Below are positions 23,291 through 32,725 of a stretch of DNA of 48,080 nt, one piece after another. The number at the start of each line of letters is the position of its first letter. The first letter of the stretch is position 1. A program made the position numbers and the translations under genes. This DNA is from Bacteroidota bacterium (GTDB lineage Bacteria; Bacteroidota; Bacteroidia; Chitinophagales; Chitinophagaceae), in contig CANJRV010000010.1 of assembly GCA_947476825.1 (NCBI GenBank), positions 1-48,080 of the forward strand, in the 5' to 3' direction. The notes beneath the pieces are model-generated. The model made no database searches. It was not told the DNA's origin and worked only from the letters and a program-made list of their open reading frames with translations.

Positions 23291-24517
23291 CTAGTTTATT
23301 TTTTTTGAAATCCCATTCGCTGCAAGATAGCCACTTGTCCATGCATGTTGAAAATTAAATCCACCAGTGATTCCATCTACATCCATAATTTCTCCAGCAA
23401 AAAATAAATTCGGTACCAGTTTGCTTTCCATCGTAGAAGCATCTATTTCATTGAGTTTGATGCCTCCGCATGTTACGAATTCTTCTTTGAAAGTAGTCTT
23501 ACCTTTTACTTCAAGTTCATGTGCAGTCAAATGATGCATCAGTTTATTTTGTTCCTTCATTTGTAATTCACCCCATTTAGTTTTTGGATCAATGGTGCAG
23601 CAAGTAAGAATATAATCCCAAAGTCTATTCGGTAAACCAAATGGATTTTTGTTTCCCAAAACATTAGAAGATTGCAAATTTCGAATAGAATTCCAAGTTA
23701 ATCTTAATTCACTTTCTGGCATATTAATCCAATTGATGGCAATCTGAAAATGATATTCTTTTTGTGCCAATTCGCGAGCGCCCCATGCTGACAATCGTAA
23801 GATGGCTGGTCCGCTTAATCCCCAATGCGTAATTAAAACGGATCCTTGTTCTTGCAACTTACTCCCAATTATTTTTACACTCGCATTTGGAATACTTAAT
23901 CCCATGAGCTCATGTAAATTTTTATTTGGGCAATTAAAAGTAAATAAAGAGGGAACTGGATTTTCAATAGAATGACCAAGATCTGTAAGCCAATGATATT
24001 GTTCTATTTTTGGGAAACCACCTGTAGCAACCACAACAAAATCAGCTTCCATAACTTCCTTATTTTTTAGTTCAATTCTAAATCCTTGCTTCGTTTTTTG
24101 TATGGACTCCACACTGGTTTTTAGTTGCAAATGAATCCCATATTTACTTACTTCTTTGAGCAAACAATCGATGATCGTTTGTGAAGTATCGGTGCTTGGA
24201 AACATGCGCCCATCCGCTTCTGTCTTCAATATAATGCCTTTGTCGCGAAACCATTCTATCGTATTTGTGGTGGTAAAATGAGCGAATGCTTTCTTTAAAA
24301 AGCTTGCACCTCGAGGATATTTTTTTACCAATTCGGCATTCGAAAAACAAGCATGCGTAACGTTGCAACGTCCACCACCACTTACTTTTACCTTCTGTAA
24401 AACATTCGCTTGTTTTTCTATTATGGTAATGGATAAACTTGGGTTGTTATGTGCAGCTTCAATTGCACAAAAAAAGCCAGCTGCACCACCACCAATAATG
24501 ATTAATTTTTTAGACAC
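23291..24517 (-). CDS. BaiN/HI0933-family NAD(P)/FAD-dependent oxidoreductase
   Basis: I chose the GTG at 24517 (408 residues). A longer reading from a TTG at 24550 would run through a perfect -7 box at 24522-24529 and add an unlikely N-terminus. The protein starts with a Rossmann FAD loop, KLIIIGGGAAGFF. It continues with VKVSGGGRCNVTHA, the glycine-rich second motif of the HI0933 family, ADGRMFPSTDTSQTI, and VVATGGFPK near residue 165. The end is LFFAGEIMDVDGITGGFNFQHAWTSG, split over strand and loop, which closes the FAD site. The family is a flavoprotein oxidoreductase; its physiological substrate is unknown here. The Gre-like gene follows after one base. Confidence 0.85.
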   Translation of the reverse strand: MSKKLIIIGGGAAGFFCAIEAAHNNPSLSITIIEKQANVLQKVKVSGGGRCNVTHACFSNAELVKKYPRGASFLKKAFAHFTTTNTIEWFRDKGIILKTEADGRMFPSTDTSQTIIDCLLKEVSKYGIHLQLKTSVESIQKTKQGFRIELKNKEVMEADFVVVATGGFPKIEQYHWLTDLGHSIENPVPSLFTFNCPNKNLHELMGLSIPNASVKIIGSKLQEQGSVLITHWGLSGPAILRLSAWGARELAQKEYHFQIAINWINMPESELRLTWNSIRNLQSSNVLGNKNPFGLPNRLWDYILTCCTIDPKTKWGELQMKEQNKLMHHLTAHELEVKGKTTFKEEFVTCGGIKLNEIDASTMESKLVPNLFFAGEIMDVDGITGGFNFQHAWTSGYLAANGISKKIN

Positions 24518-24521
24518 TGCA

Positions 24522-24529
24522 CAAATATA
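24522..24529 (-). promoter_or_regulatory. -7 box TATATTTG for the flavoprotein gene
   Basis: The plus strand reads CAAATATA, four bases upstream of the GTG start at 24517. On the minus strand TTG (24550-24548) lies 18 bp further upstream as a -33 candidate. This decides the GTG start. Confidence 0.55.
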
Positions 24530-24566
24530 ATTAAACGACAGAATCGCCAAGTTCTAAAGTTTGTTT

Positions 24567-24574
24567 TATATTTA
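24567..24574 (+). promoter_or_regulatory. -7-like box TATATTTA before the porin-like gene
   Basis: Seven of eight bases fit TAnnTTTG, four bases before the ATG at 24579. It is divergent from 24522-24529, 37 bp away. Confidence 0.4.
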
Positions 24575-24578
24575 CTCC

Positions 24579-25211
24579 ATGAAAAATAGTCTTCTACTGA
24601 TTAGCCTTATTTTCTTGTCCATTGGAACTTATGCTACTAAATTAGGACCAGATATAGGTATCGGTTTTAAGGCTGGTTTGAATGTCAATAAATTGGTTGG
24701 AGTCGGCATTAAAAATAATTATGCTACAGATCCGCATGCTGGTCTTTTTCTTTTTATCAATAAAAATAGATTAGGTGTACAAATAGAAACGGTATGGACA
24801 CAAAATAATATCACCACAGACTCCAGCTTTTATGGCTTGTATCATCAATTTTATGATCAGGCAAAAGATAGTTTGAAAGCGGGGAGTTTTAGATTTTCAG
24901 TTATTTCTATTCCCTTATTTTTGAACCTTAAATTGACTTCCAAATTTTGGATACAGTTCGGTCCGCAATTCGATGCAACCGTTGGTATGACCGATAAAAA
25001 TCACATTTTAAAAAGTGGGCAACAAATATTAGCTGCTAATCATTATAATTTCGTTGGTGGATTTTGGTATCAGTTTGGAGAACTAACGTCTTCTATAAAA
25101 TTAAATGCTGGAGCTCGTTTTTTATCTGGACTTTCGGACATGAATAATTTAGCTTTTAATTCAGATTGGAAAAATAAAGTGATTCAATTGCATGTTGGGG
25201 TAAATTTTTAG
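24579..25211 (+). CDS. Porin-like outer-membrane beta-barrel protein
   Basis: From the ATG at 24579 the protein has 210 residues; a TTG start at 24561 is unlikely because it precedes the signal peptide and overlaps the promoter. The signal peptide is MKNSLLLISLIFLSIGTYA. The mature part reads as an eight-strand type barrel: IGIGFKAGLNVNKLVG, then GLFLFINKNRLGVQIE, FSVISIPLFLNLKL, FWIQFGPQFDATVG, SIKLNAGARFLSGL and a final strand VIQLHVGVNF ending in F. This order, with IPLFLNL followed by IQFGPQ, is that of the Bacteroidota PorT-like / OMP_b-brl_2 family. Its cargo or partner is unknown. It is divergent from the flavoprotein. Confidence 0.8.
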   Translation: MKNSLLLISLIFLSIGTYATKLGPDIGIGFKAGLNVNKLVGVGIKNNYATDPHAGLFLFINKNRLGVQIETVWTQNNITTDSSFYGLYHQFYDQAKDSLKAGSFRFSVISIPLFLNLKLTSKFWIQFGPQFDATVGMTDKNHILKSGQQILAANHYNFVGGFWYQFGELTSSIKLNAGARFLSGLSDMNNLAFNSDWKNKVIQLHVGVNF

Positions 25212-25318
25212 GGGGGAGAATGAAGTACTAGTTGTAGTCAAAATTTGTAATGTACCCAAATGAACAAAGATTTAAATTTCGCGTTATAAATTTTGTACAT
25301 TTATAAAAAATACAAAGC

Positions 25319-26944
25319 ATGTACAAGTTTTTTTCTACTCTACTATTGCTCATGATTTCTGTTGCATTGCATGCTCAACCCAATATTACACGAAGCATTT
25401 ACTTCAAAGAAAAAAAATGTTTAGGTTCTAAAAATTTTATTACTAAAGCCTTGCAGCATAGCGGTGGCAGTGTATTTGGTCTAATGCCTTTCGACTACCC
25501 GCCGCCGTCTTCAGATGTAGATACTAAATTATACAAATTAAATAATCAACTGGATACCGTATGGACAAAGAAATATGGAGGAAGCAAAAAAGATGATGCG
25601 GAATTCATTTATGAATTACCGAATGGTCATTTGCTAATTTGTGGTACTACAAATAGTAAAGATGGAGATGTTTCTTATGCGCATACGTATATGTTTTATG
25701 AAATATGGTTATTAGAAGTTGATACAATGGGAACAATTATTAAAGGCAGAACCTTTGGCGGAAGTAATGGTAGTGGTTTGTGGAATGTGATGGTCAGTAG
25801 TGATGGTAAGATTTATATGTGTGGAGAAACACTGGCGAATGATTATGATTTTACCCATGTTAATTTTGGGACATTCGATTCAGATGCTTGGATAGCTAAA
25901 TTAGATACGGCATTTAATTTAATTTGGGTAAAAGCCTTTACAGGAAATAGTGATGAAGGTGCTACAGCAATAGAAGAAGTAAGCCCAAATAGATTAATCG
26001 TAGGTATAACTACAGAAGCTACAAACGCTGAAATGGCAGGTGCACAAGCAAAGGGTGGAGTAGATTTATTGGCAATGTATATTGATAGCAGTGGTAATGA
26101 GATTTGGAAAAAAAGGTATGGCGGAAAAGGCGGTGATGGGTCAGGCAAAATATGTGTAGATACAGTTTCTAAGACTATTTTTTTTGTAGGTCCTAGCCGT
26201 TCAGGCGAGGGTGATATTACTTACCATACAAGCACTTGGAGCAATTTTCCAAATGATTCATTTGACTATAATCGGGATTGTTGGGTTTTGAAAATAGATA
26301 CCGTGGGTACGATTTTAGGATCTAAAGTGTATGGCGAAATATACTCGCCGCAAGGTGATTTATTTATTACAGATGCTATATTGTATGAAGGAAATATTTG
26401 GGTAGTTGGGAATTCTCAAGGTGGAGGTGGTGATATGGCACCTGATAATGATGGACCTTATGATAATGGTTGGATTGGGATGATAGACACAAGCCAGACT
26501 AAATTAATAGGGGCGTATACCATTACAGGCATTAATGATGATTATCCTAGGGATTTTTTTATCTACAATAATTCATTAGCTATTGGTGGATTTTCATTCT
26601 CCTACACATTTAGTTGCGATACTACAATTGAATTTGGATTCATACTAAATTTGGGAGATGCACCACTTGGTATAAATGAAATCAATAAAGAAAATAATGC
26701 CGATATCTTTACTCTTTATCCCAATCCTTCTGATAAGGCAGTGCATATAAAACTGAATGAAAAATATAAATCAGAAAAATACTCACTACAAATTTATACT
26801 GCAGAAGGCAAAAATATAATGAGTCAAAAAGGAAATGCAGAAACCGTAAGTTTGGATTGTAGTATTTGGGTAACAGGAACTTATTATGTAACTATAGAAT
26901 TAGGGAGTGGGCTAAAAGAAACGGTGTCGTTTAATAAACTATAA
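25319..26944 (+). CDS. Secreted propeller-like protein with T9SS type A sorting domain
   Basis: The 541-residue protein starts with a signal peptide (MYKFFSTLLLLMISVALHAQ). Repeating blocks follow, of the form WTKKYGGSKKDDAEFIYELP, GHLLICGTTNSKDGDV, then WLLEVDTMGTI and WIAKLDTAFNLIWVKAFTG. Each block pairs a tryptophan-led strand with a lysine/arginine-Y-G-G turn, a beta-propeller repeat common in secreted T9SS cargo. The end carries TLYPNPSDKAVHIKL, IYTAEGKNIM and GTYYVTIELG, a type A sorting domain. It stands alone between a barrel gene and a toxin-antitoxin pair. Its ligand is unknown. Confidence 0.85.
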   Translation: MYKFFSTLLLLMISVALHAQPNITRSIYFKEKKCLGSKNFITKALQHSGGSVFGLMPFDYPPPSSDVDTKLYKLNNQLDTVWTKKYGGSKKDDAEFIYELPNGHLLICGTTNSKDGDVSYAHTYMFYEIWLLEVDTMGTIIKGRTFGGSNGSGLWNVMVSSDGKIYMCGETLANDYDFTHVNFGTFDSDAWIAKLDTAFNLIWVKAFTGNSDEGATAIEEVSPNRLIVGITTEATNAEMAGAQAKGGVDLLAMYIDSSGNEIWKKRYGGKGGDGSGKICVDTVSKTIFFVGPSRSGEGDITYHTSTWSNFPNDSFDYNRDCWVLKIDTVGTILGSKVYGEIYSPQGDLFITDAILYEGNIWVVGNSQGGGGDMAPDNDGPYDNGWIGMIDTSQTKLIGAYTITGINDDYPRDFFIYNNSLAIGGFSFSYTFSCDTTIEFGFILNLGDAPLGINEINKENNADIFTLYPNPSDKAVHIKLNEKYKSEKYSLQIYTAEGKNIMSQKGNAETVSLDCSIWVTGTYYVTIELGSGLKETVSFNKL

Positions 26945-27088
26945 TTGAAAATCGAAAGTTTCGAGTATAAATTATTCATTATATAGCGTACAGAGTTTTG
27001 TGGGTACTTACTTCTCCTGAAATTTTCTATCTTCCATTGATTCGATTATCTAATAAGTCACATCGACTGTTCTGTTAATAGTAAATCC

Positions 27089-27388
27089 TTATTCAATAAT
27101 TATTTCCAATTTCAATGGGTCTTGTCTGCTATCCCAAAAATCAAGTATTCTAATTCTATTGCCATCAATGCAATAAATCAAAAAGTAGTGCAAAATAATT
27201 TCTACTCGCGTATCTAATCTATCTGTAGGTTTACCTATTTGTGGGAAAACTGTAATCGTATTTATTGCTTCACCAATAAGTCTACGAAGTTTTAAGCTAT
27301 AGGCCGTTGACTGATTATTCGAATTCCAATATTTGAAAATTTCATTTCTATTTTTGATGGCGGTTTTTGACCAAACTACTTTAACCAT
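27089..27388 (-). CDS. ParE/RelE-superfamily toxin
   Basis: The 99-residue protein has the RelE/ParE fold order: VVWSKTAIKNRNEIFKYW (strand and helix), a second helix SLKLRRLIGEAINTI, FPQIGKPTDRL, then strands VEIILHYFLIYCI, NRIRILDFWDSRQDP. The FPxxGxPT and ILDFWDSRQDP phrases are ParE-like. ParE toxins poison gyrase and RelE cleaves mRNA; which applies here is not clear. It starts 13 bp inside the end of the upstream antitoxin gene, which is the usual coupling of toxin to antitoxin. The two would be self-repressing as a complex. Confidence 0.8.
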   Translation of the reverse strand: MVKVVWSKTAIKNRNEIFKYWNSNNQSTAYSLKLRRLIGEAINTITVFPQIGKPTDRLDTRVEIILHYFLIYCIDGNRIRILDFWDSRQDPLKLEIIIE

Positions 27389-27609
27389 TCATCTAAATCT
27401 ATTTCTGATTGCTCATGTGTCACAAAATCTCCCTTATCCATTTCCAAATCAATTGCGTCTAAGGAGGCTCTTTGCAATTTACTAAAAACATACCCTTTTG
27501 TTTCTACACTAGTCATTTGAAGAATCCTATATGCTTCTTCTAGTATCCTATCGTCATTCACTTCATTCACTTTATCAATGATACTTTTTTTTATTTCAGT
27601 GATAGTCAT
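27376..27609 (-). CDS. Antitoxin of the ParE-type module
   Basis: The 77-residue, acidic protein precedes the toxin and overlaps its start by 13 bp. It is mostly helical (ITEIKKSIIDKVNEV, RILEEAYRILQM) with a C-terminal acidic tail (HEQSEIDLDEWLK), a likely toxin-binding segment. I do not see a clear ribbon-helix-helix or AbrB motif, so the family is open. Gene order and overlap are the main evidence. Confidence 0.75.
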   Translation of the reverse strand: MTITEIKKSIIDKVNEVNDDRILEEAYRILQMTSVETKGYVFSKLQRASLDAIDLEMDKGDFVTHEQSEIDLDEWLK

Positions 27610-27730
27610 AAAAATATTTTATCAAACTTAATGAAAAATTTTGAAATAAAAATTTAATAATAATCTGATTTTTGCTCAGAAAACATACTTATTTACAAAA
27701 AATAAGCACAAACACATCCATCCAAATCAC

Positions 27731-28945
27731 CTACGCAACTGCCTTATTAACCAACTCCGCAGCCTCACTCAAGAGAATAGCACTTTGTACTTTTAAGCCT
27801 GATTCTTCAATTAATTTTTTAGCAGCTTCGGCATTGGTTCCTTGTAAGCGTACAATAACCGGTACACGAATTTCGCCAATTGCATGATATGCATCTACAA
27901 CACCTTGTGCTACACGATCGCAACGAACAATACCGCCGAAAATATTAATTAAAATGGCTTTTACATTTGGGTCTTTTAAAATAATTCGGAACCCAGCTTC
28001 AACAGTTGTTGCATTTGCTCCACCGCCTACATCCAAGAAATTAGCTGGTTCACCACCACTTAATTTAATCATGTCCATAGTAGCCATTGCTAAGCCTGCA
28101 CCATTTACCATACAACCAACATTGCCATCTAATTTTACATAATTTAGATTGCTATCACTAGCTTCCACTTCTGTAGGATCTTCTTCTGATTTATCTCTAA
28201 GGTCTACTAAATCTTTATGGCGAATAAGTGCATTGTCTTCCAAATTCATTTTGCAATCCACCGCAAGTATTTTATCATCGCTGGATTTGAATAATGGATT
28301 GATTTCCAACATATCGCAATCTAAGCCAACAAAAGCTTTATATAAATTCGTTACAAATTGAATACAATTTTTAAATGCTTCTCCTTGAAGTCCTAAATTA
28401 AAAGCAATTTTTCGTGCTTGAAAGGGTTGCAACATGCTACCTGGATTGATCCATTCTTTGAAAATCTTTTCAGGTGTATTGTGTGCTACATCTTCAATAT
28501 TCATACCGCCTTCCGTACTATACATGAAGACATATTTTTTAGTAGTTCGATCCAATAAAATAGAAAGATAAAATTCTTTCGTTGGATTTGGTCCATCATA
28601 ATAGGCATCTTCAGCTACAAAAAGCCGATTCACTTTTTTACCTTGATTGCCAGTTTGAATAGTCACCAAGGTATTGCCCAACATGTTAACAGCTACTGTA
28701 GTCGCTAGTTCCAAGCTTTTCACTACTTGAACACCATGTTGTTCTGGCACTTCAATATAAGTTCCTTTTCCTCTACCACCTGCATGGATTTGTGCTTTAA
28801 TGACAACAAATTTAGAATTTGTTTTTTCACTAGTTGCAGTATATGCAGCCGCAACTTCTTCCACTGTGGTGCATACAATTCCATTTTGTACAGGTACATT
28901 GTATCTCTTCAATAATTCTTTGGCTTGATATTCGTGTAAGTTCAT
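27731..28945 (-). CDS. sucC: Succinate-CoA ligase, beta subunit
   Basis: The 404-residue subunit turns succinyl-CoA plus ADP (or GDP) and phosphate into succinate, ATP (GTP) and CoA in the citric-acid cycle. The ATP-grasp domain starts [31 protein letters not shown] and [12 protein letters not shown] are seen in order, followed by [13 protein letters not shown] and [11 protein letters not shown] of the C-terminal CoA-ligase-like domain. The length is normal. It is placed alone; sucD is not in the window. A perfect minus-strand -7 box lies 19 bp upstream. Confidence 0.96.
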   Translation of the reverse strand: MNLHEYQAKELLKRYNVPVQNGIVCTTVEEVAAAYTATSEKTNSKFVVIKAQIHAGGRGKGTYIEVPEQHGVQVVKSLELATTVAVNMLGNTLVTIQTGNQGKKVNRLFVAEDAYYDGPNPTKEFYLSILLDRTTKKYVFMYSTEGGMNIEDVAHNTPEKIFKEWINPGSMLQPFQARKIAFNLGLQGEAFKNCIQFVTNLYKAFVGLDCDMLEINPLFKSSDDKILAVDCKMNLEDNALIRHKDLVDLRDKSEEDPTEVEASDSNLNYVKLDGNVGCMVNGAGLAMATMDMIKLSGGEPANFLDVGGGANATTVEAGFRIILKDPNVKAILINIFGGIVRCDRVAQGVVDAYHAIGEIRVPVIVRLQGTNAEAAKKLIEESGLKVQSAILLSEAAELVNKAVA

Positions 28946-28964
28946 ATTCGTTTTAAAAATTGTG

Positions 28965-28972
28965 CAAACATA
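28965..28972 (-). promoter_or_regulatory. -7 box TATGTTTG for sucC
   Basis: The plus strand reads CAAACATA, a perfect TAnnTTTG on the minus strand, 19 bp before the start codon. No TTTG is seen at the -33 spacing. Confidence 0.45.
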
Positions 28973-29121
28973 GTTTTGAAAAATTTAAAAGACGAAGTTG
29001 TTTTGTATTATTTTAAGAAATTTAGCCAATACTATTTGGAATAGGAGAGTGTAATCCCTTTGTTGCATTGTATAATTTACACAGAACTTAGATAGACTTC
29101 ATGATTTAACAATATTAGCCT

Positions 29122-29129
29122 TATATTTG
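29122..29129 (+). promoter_or_regulatory. -7 box TATATTTG for the WecA-like gene
   Basis: A perfect box; the ATG at 29141 lies 11 bases further. The leader would be only a few bases. Confidence 0.45.
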
Positions 29130-29140
29130 CTCAACTATAT

Positions 29141-30193
29141 ATGGATTATACCCTTTTGATATATGTGTTTGGCGCTTTTCTAGCTTCCCTAGTTACGCAA
29201 TACTTAGTGATTGACTTGTCGCATAAAAAAGGAATTTTCATCGACGACCATACTTTAGATCTCCCGCAAAAATTACACAGCGAACCAACACCACGTATCG
29301 GCGGCTTGGGTATTTTTGTTTCGATCCTATTCATGGCAAGAGATTTAGAACTAGGCTTATACATTATACTTTGTATCATTCCTGCTTTTCTTTCTGGATT
29401 TTTAGAAGATTTATTTGCCAAAATTTCTCCTTTACGTCGCTTACTCATCATGAGCGTATCTGGCTTCATGGCAATCTATTTGATTGATGCCGTTGTATTA
29501 GATTTTGGAATTTTTCATGTTCCTTATGTAGTTGGCGTTTTGATAACGATGGTTGCCATTTTAGGATTGATTAATGGTACTAACTTGATTGATGGTTTTA
29601 ATGGCTTGTCCTCAGGCGTTTGCTTCCTCATTTTTGCGACTTATTTTATAGTCAGTCTTAAGGTTGGAGATTCTGGAATGGCTTATATTTCCTTGGTATG
29701 TATGGCTTCCTTATTGGGTTTTTTACTTTTTAATTTCCCTTCCGGAAAAATATTTTTAGGCGATGGAGGTGCATACAGTTTAGGATTTTTATTGGCGGTC
29801 ATGTCTATCATGATAGTCAAAAGAAGTATGACCCGTGATGATATCTTAGATATTTCCCCGTGGTTTGCATTGGTTAGTTTAATCTATCCAGTTTGGGAAG
29901 TCATATTCTCCTTTACACGCAGAACCTTAGTGCATCGCCAATCCCCATTTCATCCGGATTCCAAACATTTTCATCAACTGATTTACCGCAGTATTGCCAA
30001 ACAAAACAATCCCTTGACAACCATTTATATTTTCCCTATCGTCATCCTATTCAATACACTTGCTATTTATTTTTACAATAATACTACAGCATTAATTTTG
30101 ATAACGTTGGTCTTTATCACCTGTTACACTATATTCTATTTTATCTATTCACGTCGAGAATTTTCAGACAATAAGGCTAATAATTTATCTTAA
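29141..30193 (+). CDS. MraY/WecA-like glycosyl-1-phosphate transferase (GT family 4)
   Basis: The 350-residue inner-membrane protein has about ten hydrophobic spans. Motifs of the family occur in order: PQKLHSEPTPRIGGLGIF near residue 45, FLEDLF for the usual DD-type motif near 90, NGTNLIDGFNGLSSG near 145, KIFLGDGGAY near 205, and the final histidine motif HRQSPFHPDSKHFHQL near 270. These proteins put a sugar-1-phosphate on undecaprenyl phosphate to start a polysaccharide, O-antigen or enterobacterial-type glycan. The FLED wording, with Glu for the first Asp, is a subfamily variant. The nucleotide-sugar dehydrogenase gene starts 36 bp later on the same strand, so they form a glycan pair. Confidence 0.85.
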   Translation: MDYTLLIYVFGAFLASLVTQYLVIDLSHKKGIFIDDHTLDLPQKLHSEPTPRIGGLGIFVSILFMARDLELGLYIILCIIPAFLSGFLEDLFAKISPLRRLLIMSVSGFMAIYLIDAVVLDFGIFHVPYVVGVLITMVAILGLINGTNLIDGFNGLSSGVCFLIFATYFIVSLKVGDSGMAYISLVCMASLLGFLLFNFPSGKIFLGDGGAYSLGFLLAVMSIMIVKRSMTRDDILDISPWFALVSLIYPVWEVIFSFTRRTLVHRQSPFHPDSKHFHQLIYRSIAKQNNPLTTIYIFPIVILFNTLAIYFYNNTTALILITLVFITCYTIFYFIYSRREFSDNKANNLS

Positions 30194-30198
30194 TTGAA

Positions 30199-30206
30199 TA
30201 CATTTG
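30199..30206 (+). promoter_or_regulatory. -7-like box TACATTTG before the dehydrogenase gene
   Basis: A perfect word 23 bp before the ATG at 30230. It lies in the spacer after the WecA-like gene, so the dehydrogenase may also have its own start of transcription. Confidence 0.35.
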
Positions 30207-30229
30207 CGGCTCCAAAAATTAGAATCCGT

Positions 30230-31519
30230 ATGTATAATCAACTTTTGAATAAAGAAAATAAATTAGCCGTTATTGGACTTGGTTATGTCGGGTTACCTAT
30301 TGCCTTAGAATTCTCTAAAACACTCTCTGTTATTGGCTTTGATATTCATGCAAAACGCTTGGAAATGATGAAGAATAGAATAGATCCGAGTAATGAATTA
30401 GAGCCCGAGGCATTTGATGGTTGTGATATTGAATTTACGGATTCATTGGAAAAATTAAAGGAAGCTCATTTTTATGTGGTTGCTGTTCCTACACCCGTAG
30501 ATAAGCATAATGTACCAGATTTGAAGCCTGTTTTGAAAGCTTCAGAAACCATAGGAAAGGTAATAAAAAAAGGGGATTATGTAGTTTTTGAATCAACGGT
30601 TTACCCAGGTTGTACAGAAGAAGATTGCTTGCCAGTAATCGAAAAAATTTCTGGATTAAAAGCTATAACTGATTTTAAAATTGGTTATTCGCCAGAGAGA
30701 ATCAATCCAGGAGATAAGGAACATACTTTGCAAAATGTAATTAAAGTGGTTTCAGGTTGCGACGCTGAATCTTTGGATGACATTGCAAAGACATATGAAT
30801 TAGTTGTGAAAGCTGGTGTTCATCGTGCTTCGAGTATTAAAGTTGCAGAAGCGGCAAAAATTATTGAAAACACACAACGCGATTTGAATATTGCCTTGAT
30901 GAATGAGTTGTCTATTATTTTTAATAAACTTGGTATTAATACCTATGAAGTTTTAGAAGCAGCAGGTACCAAATGGAATTTTTTGAAATTTTTTCCAGGT
31001 TTAGTCGGTGGCCATTGCATTGGCGTTGACCCATATTATTTGACGTATAAATCAGAACAGCTCGGTTATAAATCCAGAGTAATTTTATCTGGTAGAATTA
31101 TCAATGATGAAATGGCTGGTTATGTAGCAAAGAAAACCATACAAGCTATTATTAAGTCCGGAAATGATATTTCAAAATCTAAGGTATTAGTTATGGGAAC
31201 TACTTTTAAAGAAAATGTTTCTGATATTCGAAATTCAAAAGTGGCAGATTTAATTCATGAATTAAAAGGCTATAGTGTGCAAGTAGAAGTGGTAGACCCA
31301 CTAGCAGACAATACAGAATTAGAGCATGAGTATGGATATTCTTTAGTAACGGAGTTAGGAACTAATTATAGTGCCATCATCTTAGCGGTAAATCACCACG
31401 AGTACAGCAATTTGGGTTTAGACTTTTTTCAAAAAATTTCTAATCCAGATACCTTGATTGTGGATTTGAAAGGAACTTACCGAAATAAATTACAAGGAAT
31501 GAAGTATTGGAGCCTGTAG
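30230..31519 (+). CDS. Nucleotide-sugar dehydrogenase (TviB/WbpA/WecC type)
   Basis: The ATG at 30230 gives 429 residues; a TTG at 30194 is rejected because the -7-like box lies behind it and the NAD loop comes early anyway. The N-terminal NAD loop is VIGLGYVGLP (15-23). PTPVDKHNVPDL and ESTVYPG are the usual middle motifs, and the catalytic cysteine is C263 in GGHCIGVDPYYL. GTTFKENVSDIRNSK comes from the UDP-binding third domain. The enzyme oxidises a UDP-sugar 6-OH to the uronate, making UDP-ManNAcA, UDP-GalNAcA or similar. TviB-like wording suggests N-acetylhexosamine, but the sugar cannot be fixed. It follows the WecA-like transferase and supplies building blocks for the same glycan. Confidence 0.87.
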   Translation: MYNQLLNKENKLAVIGLGYVGLPIALEFSKTLSVIGFDIHAKRLEMMKNRIDPSNELEPEAFDGCDIEFTDSLEKLKEAHFYVVAVPTPVDKHNVPDLKPVLKASETIGKVIKKGDYVVFESTVYPGCTEEDCLPVIEKISGLKAITDFKIGYSPERINPGDKEHTLQNVIKVVSGCDAESLDDIAKTYELVVKAGVHRASSIKVAEAAKIIENTQRDLNIALMNELSIIFNKLGINTYEVLEAAGTKWNFLKFFPGLVGGHCIGVDPYYLTYKSEQLGYKSRVILSGRIINDEMAGYVAKKTIQAIIKSGNDISKSKVLVMGTTFKENVSDIRNSKVADLIHELKGYSVQVEVVDPLADNTELEHEYGYSLVTELGTNYSAIILAVNHHEYSNLGLDFFQKISNPDTLIVDLKGTYRNKLQGMKYWSL

Positions 31520-31521
31520 AT

Positions 31522-31610
31522 TTAATGCTAAATGGTTAATGCTTAATAGTAAATGAAAGTTTCATTCCTCATTCCGCATTAACCATTTCCGAATTACAAT
31601 TCAGCATTAA
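31522..31610. terminator. Bipartite inverted repeat between convergent genes
   Basis: AAATGGTTAATGC (31530-31542) pairs perfectly with GCATTAACCATTT (31576-31588), and an outer pair TTAATGCT (31522-31529) matches AGCATTAA (31603-31610). It lies where the dehydrogenase and the T9SS gene converge, so a bidirectional terminator or a dispersed repeat is likely. Confidence 0.55.
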
Positions 31611-32725
31611 TTATTTATAACAAGTTTCTGTGTCAACACAGCATTTCCAATTTTGCAGGTTACTGCATAATTACCGGATGCTAATGCGCTGATAGGAAGC
31701 ATTTCATTATGTTGGCCAGCTTTCATATTTGCAAAATGAAATTCTCCAATTTGTTTGCCTAACATATCTGTAATAAAAATAGACACATCGGAAGAAGTTT
31801 GTAATTCGAATTGTATAGAACAATTATTTTTTGTTGGATTTGGATAAATGACCATGGATGAATGATGCGTTGGATCAGCATTGATACCCACTGTACCTTG
31901 TCCCCAAAAAGTTGTACTTGTTGGCGTGAAATTTCCAGCTACATCATTTCCGTTGACTTGCAATACAGGTACTTTTTTAGTACTACCAAGCCATTTATAT
32001 TCTATTGGATTAGAAGGGAAACCAATTGGAAAAAGGGAAGTGATCAATGAATCCATGCGGGTAATATTTGAAACCACACGAAGCACACTAAATGAACCAG
32101 CAGGTGTATCCATAGTTCCCCAAGCATCAACTATGTTTACTCTCTTTTGATTTCTTTTTACTTGGACGGTTCCAATGGGTGCAGGCAATGGCAATGAAAT
32201 ATCAAAAGCGGAATTTGAACTATCCGTATTGCCAAAAGCAATTGGAAAACGATAAATAACATCTGGTGAAGAATATACAGCTGGTAATGGAACCCCGGTT
32301 GTACTTGGTGGTATGGTTATATTACCGCCAAACCCTTTTATTTCTAATCGAGAATCGGAAGCAGCATAATTATAATATTCAAATGCATCCGTAAGTGCGC
32401 CACCTACAATATTACCTCCATTTAATAAAGGTTGTGCATAATCACAAGAAAGAAATGCCAATTGAAAAATAAGTGGTGTTGAACTCATCGGCACAAAGCT
32501 TTGAAAAGCAGTTGTTCCAGTTAATGCGGTTTCACTCCATGATTGATTAGCACCATTCGTATTTTGTGCATTGGTTGAAGCACCAGCAACCACATTGGTA
32601 TACAAAACACTGTCTGGCAAAGGGCTTGAAGAAGTTGGTCTTGGAAAGTCAGCACGTGTAAGTGTAATTTGGGCTTGCATTAAAAATGGCAATACAAGTA
32701 ATGAAATCGTAAAAAGTTTTTTCAT
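31607..32725 (-). CDS. Secreted protein with T9SS type A sorting domain
   Basis: The 372-residue protein begins with a signal peptide (MKKLFTISLLVLPFLMQAQ). The middle part is strand-rich and low in cysteine, with GANQSWSETALTGTTAFQSF and SPDVIYRFPIAFGNTDSS segments. A run WGTMDTPAGSFSVLRVVSNI near residue 210 looks like a small beta-sandwich seen in Bacteroidota secreted proteins. The end, VIYPNPTKNNCSIQFEL, then ITDMLGKQIGEF and SGNYAVTCKIG, is a type A sorting domain. Its stop codon falls inside the outer arm of the inverted repeat at 31522-31610. I do not recognise a catalytic domain. Confidence 0.8.
   Translation of the reverse strand: MKKLFTISLLVLPFLMQAQITLTRADFPRPTSSSPLPDSVLYTNVVAGASTNAQNTNGANQSWSETALTGTTAFQSFVPMSSTPLIFQLAFLSCDYAQPLLNGGNIVGGALTDAFEYYNYAASDSRLEIKGFGGNITIPPSTTGVPLPAVYSSPDVIYRFPIAFGNTDSSNSAFDISLPLPAPIGTVQVKRNQKRVNIVDAWGTMDTPAGSFSVLRVVSNITRMDSLITSLFPIGFPSNPIEYKWLGSTKKVPVLQVNGNDVAGNFTPTSTTFWGQGTVGINADPTHHSSMVIYPNPTKNNCSIQFELQTSSDVSIFITDMLGKQIGEFHFANMKAGQHNEMLPISALASGNYAVTCKIGNAVLTQKLVINN

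Noticed and set aside
24518-24550. TTG start for the flavoprotein
   Set aside because: The added stretch contains a perfect minus-strand -7 box, so it is promoter, not coding.
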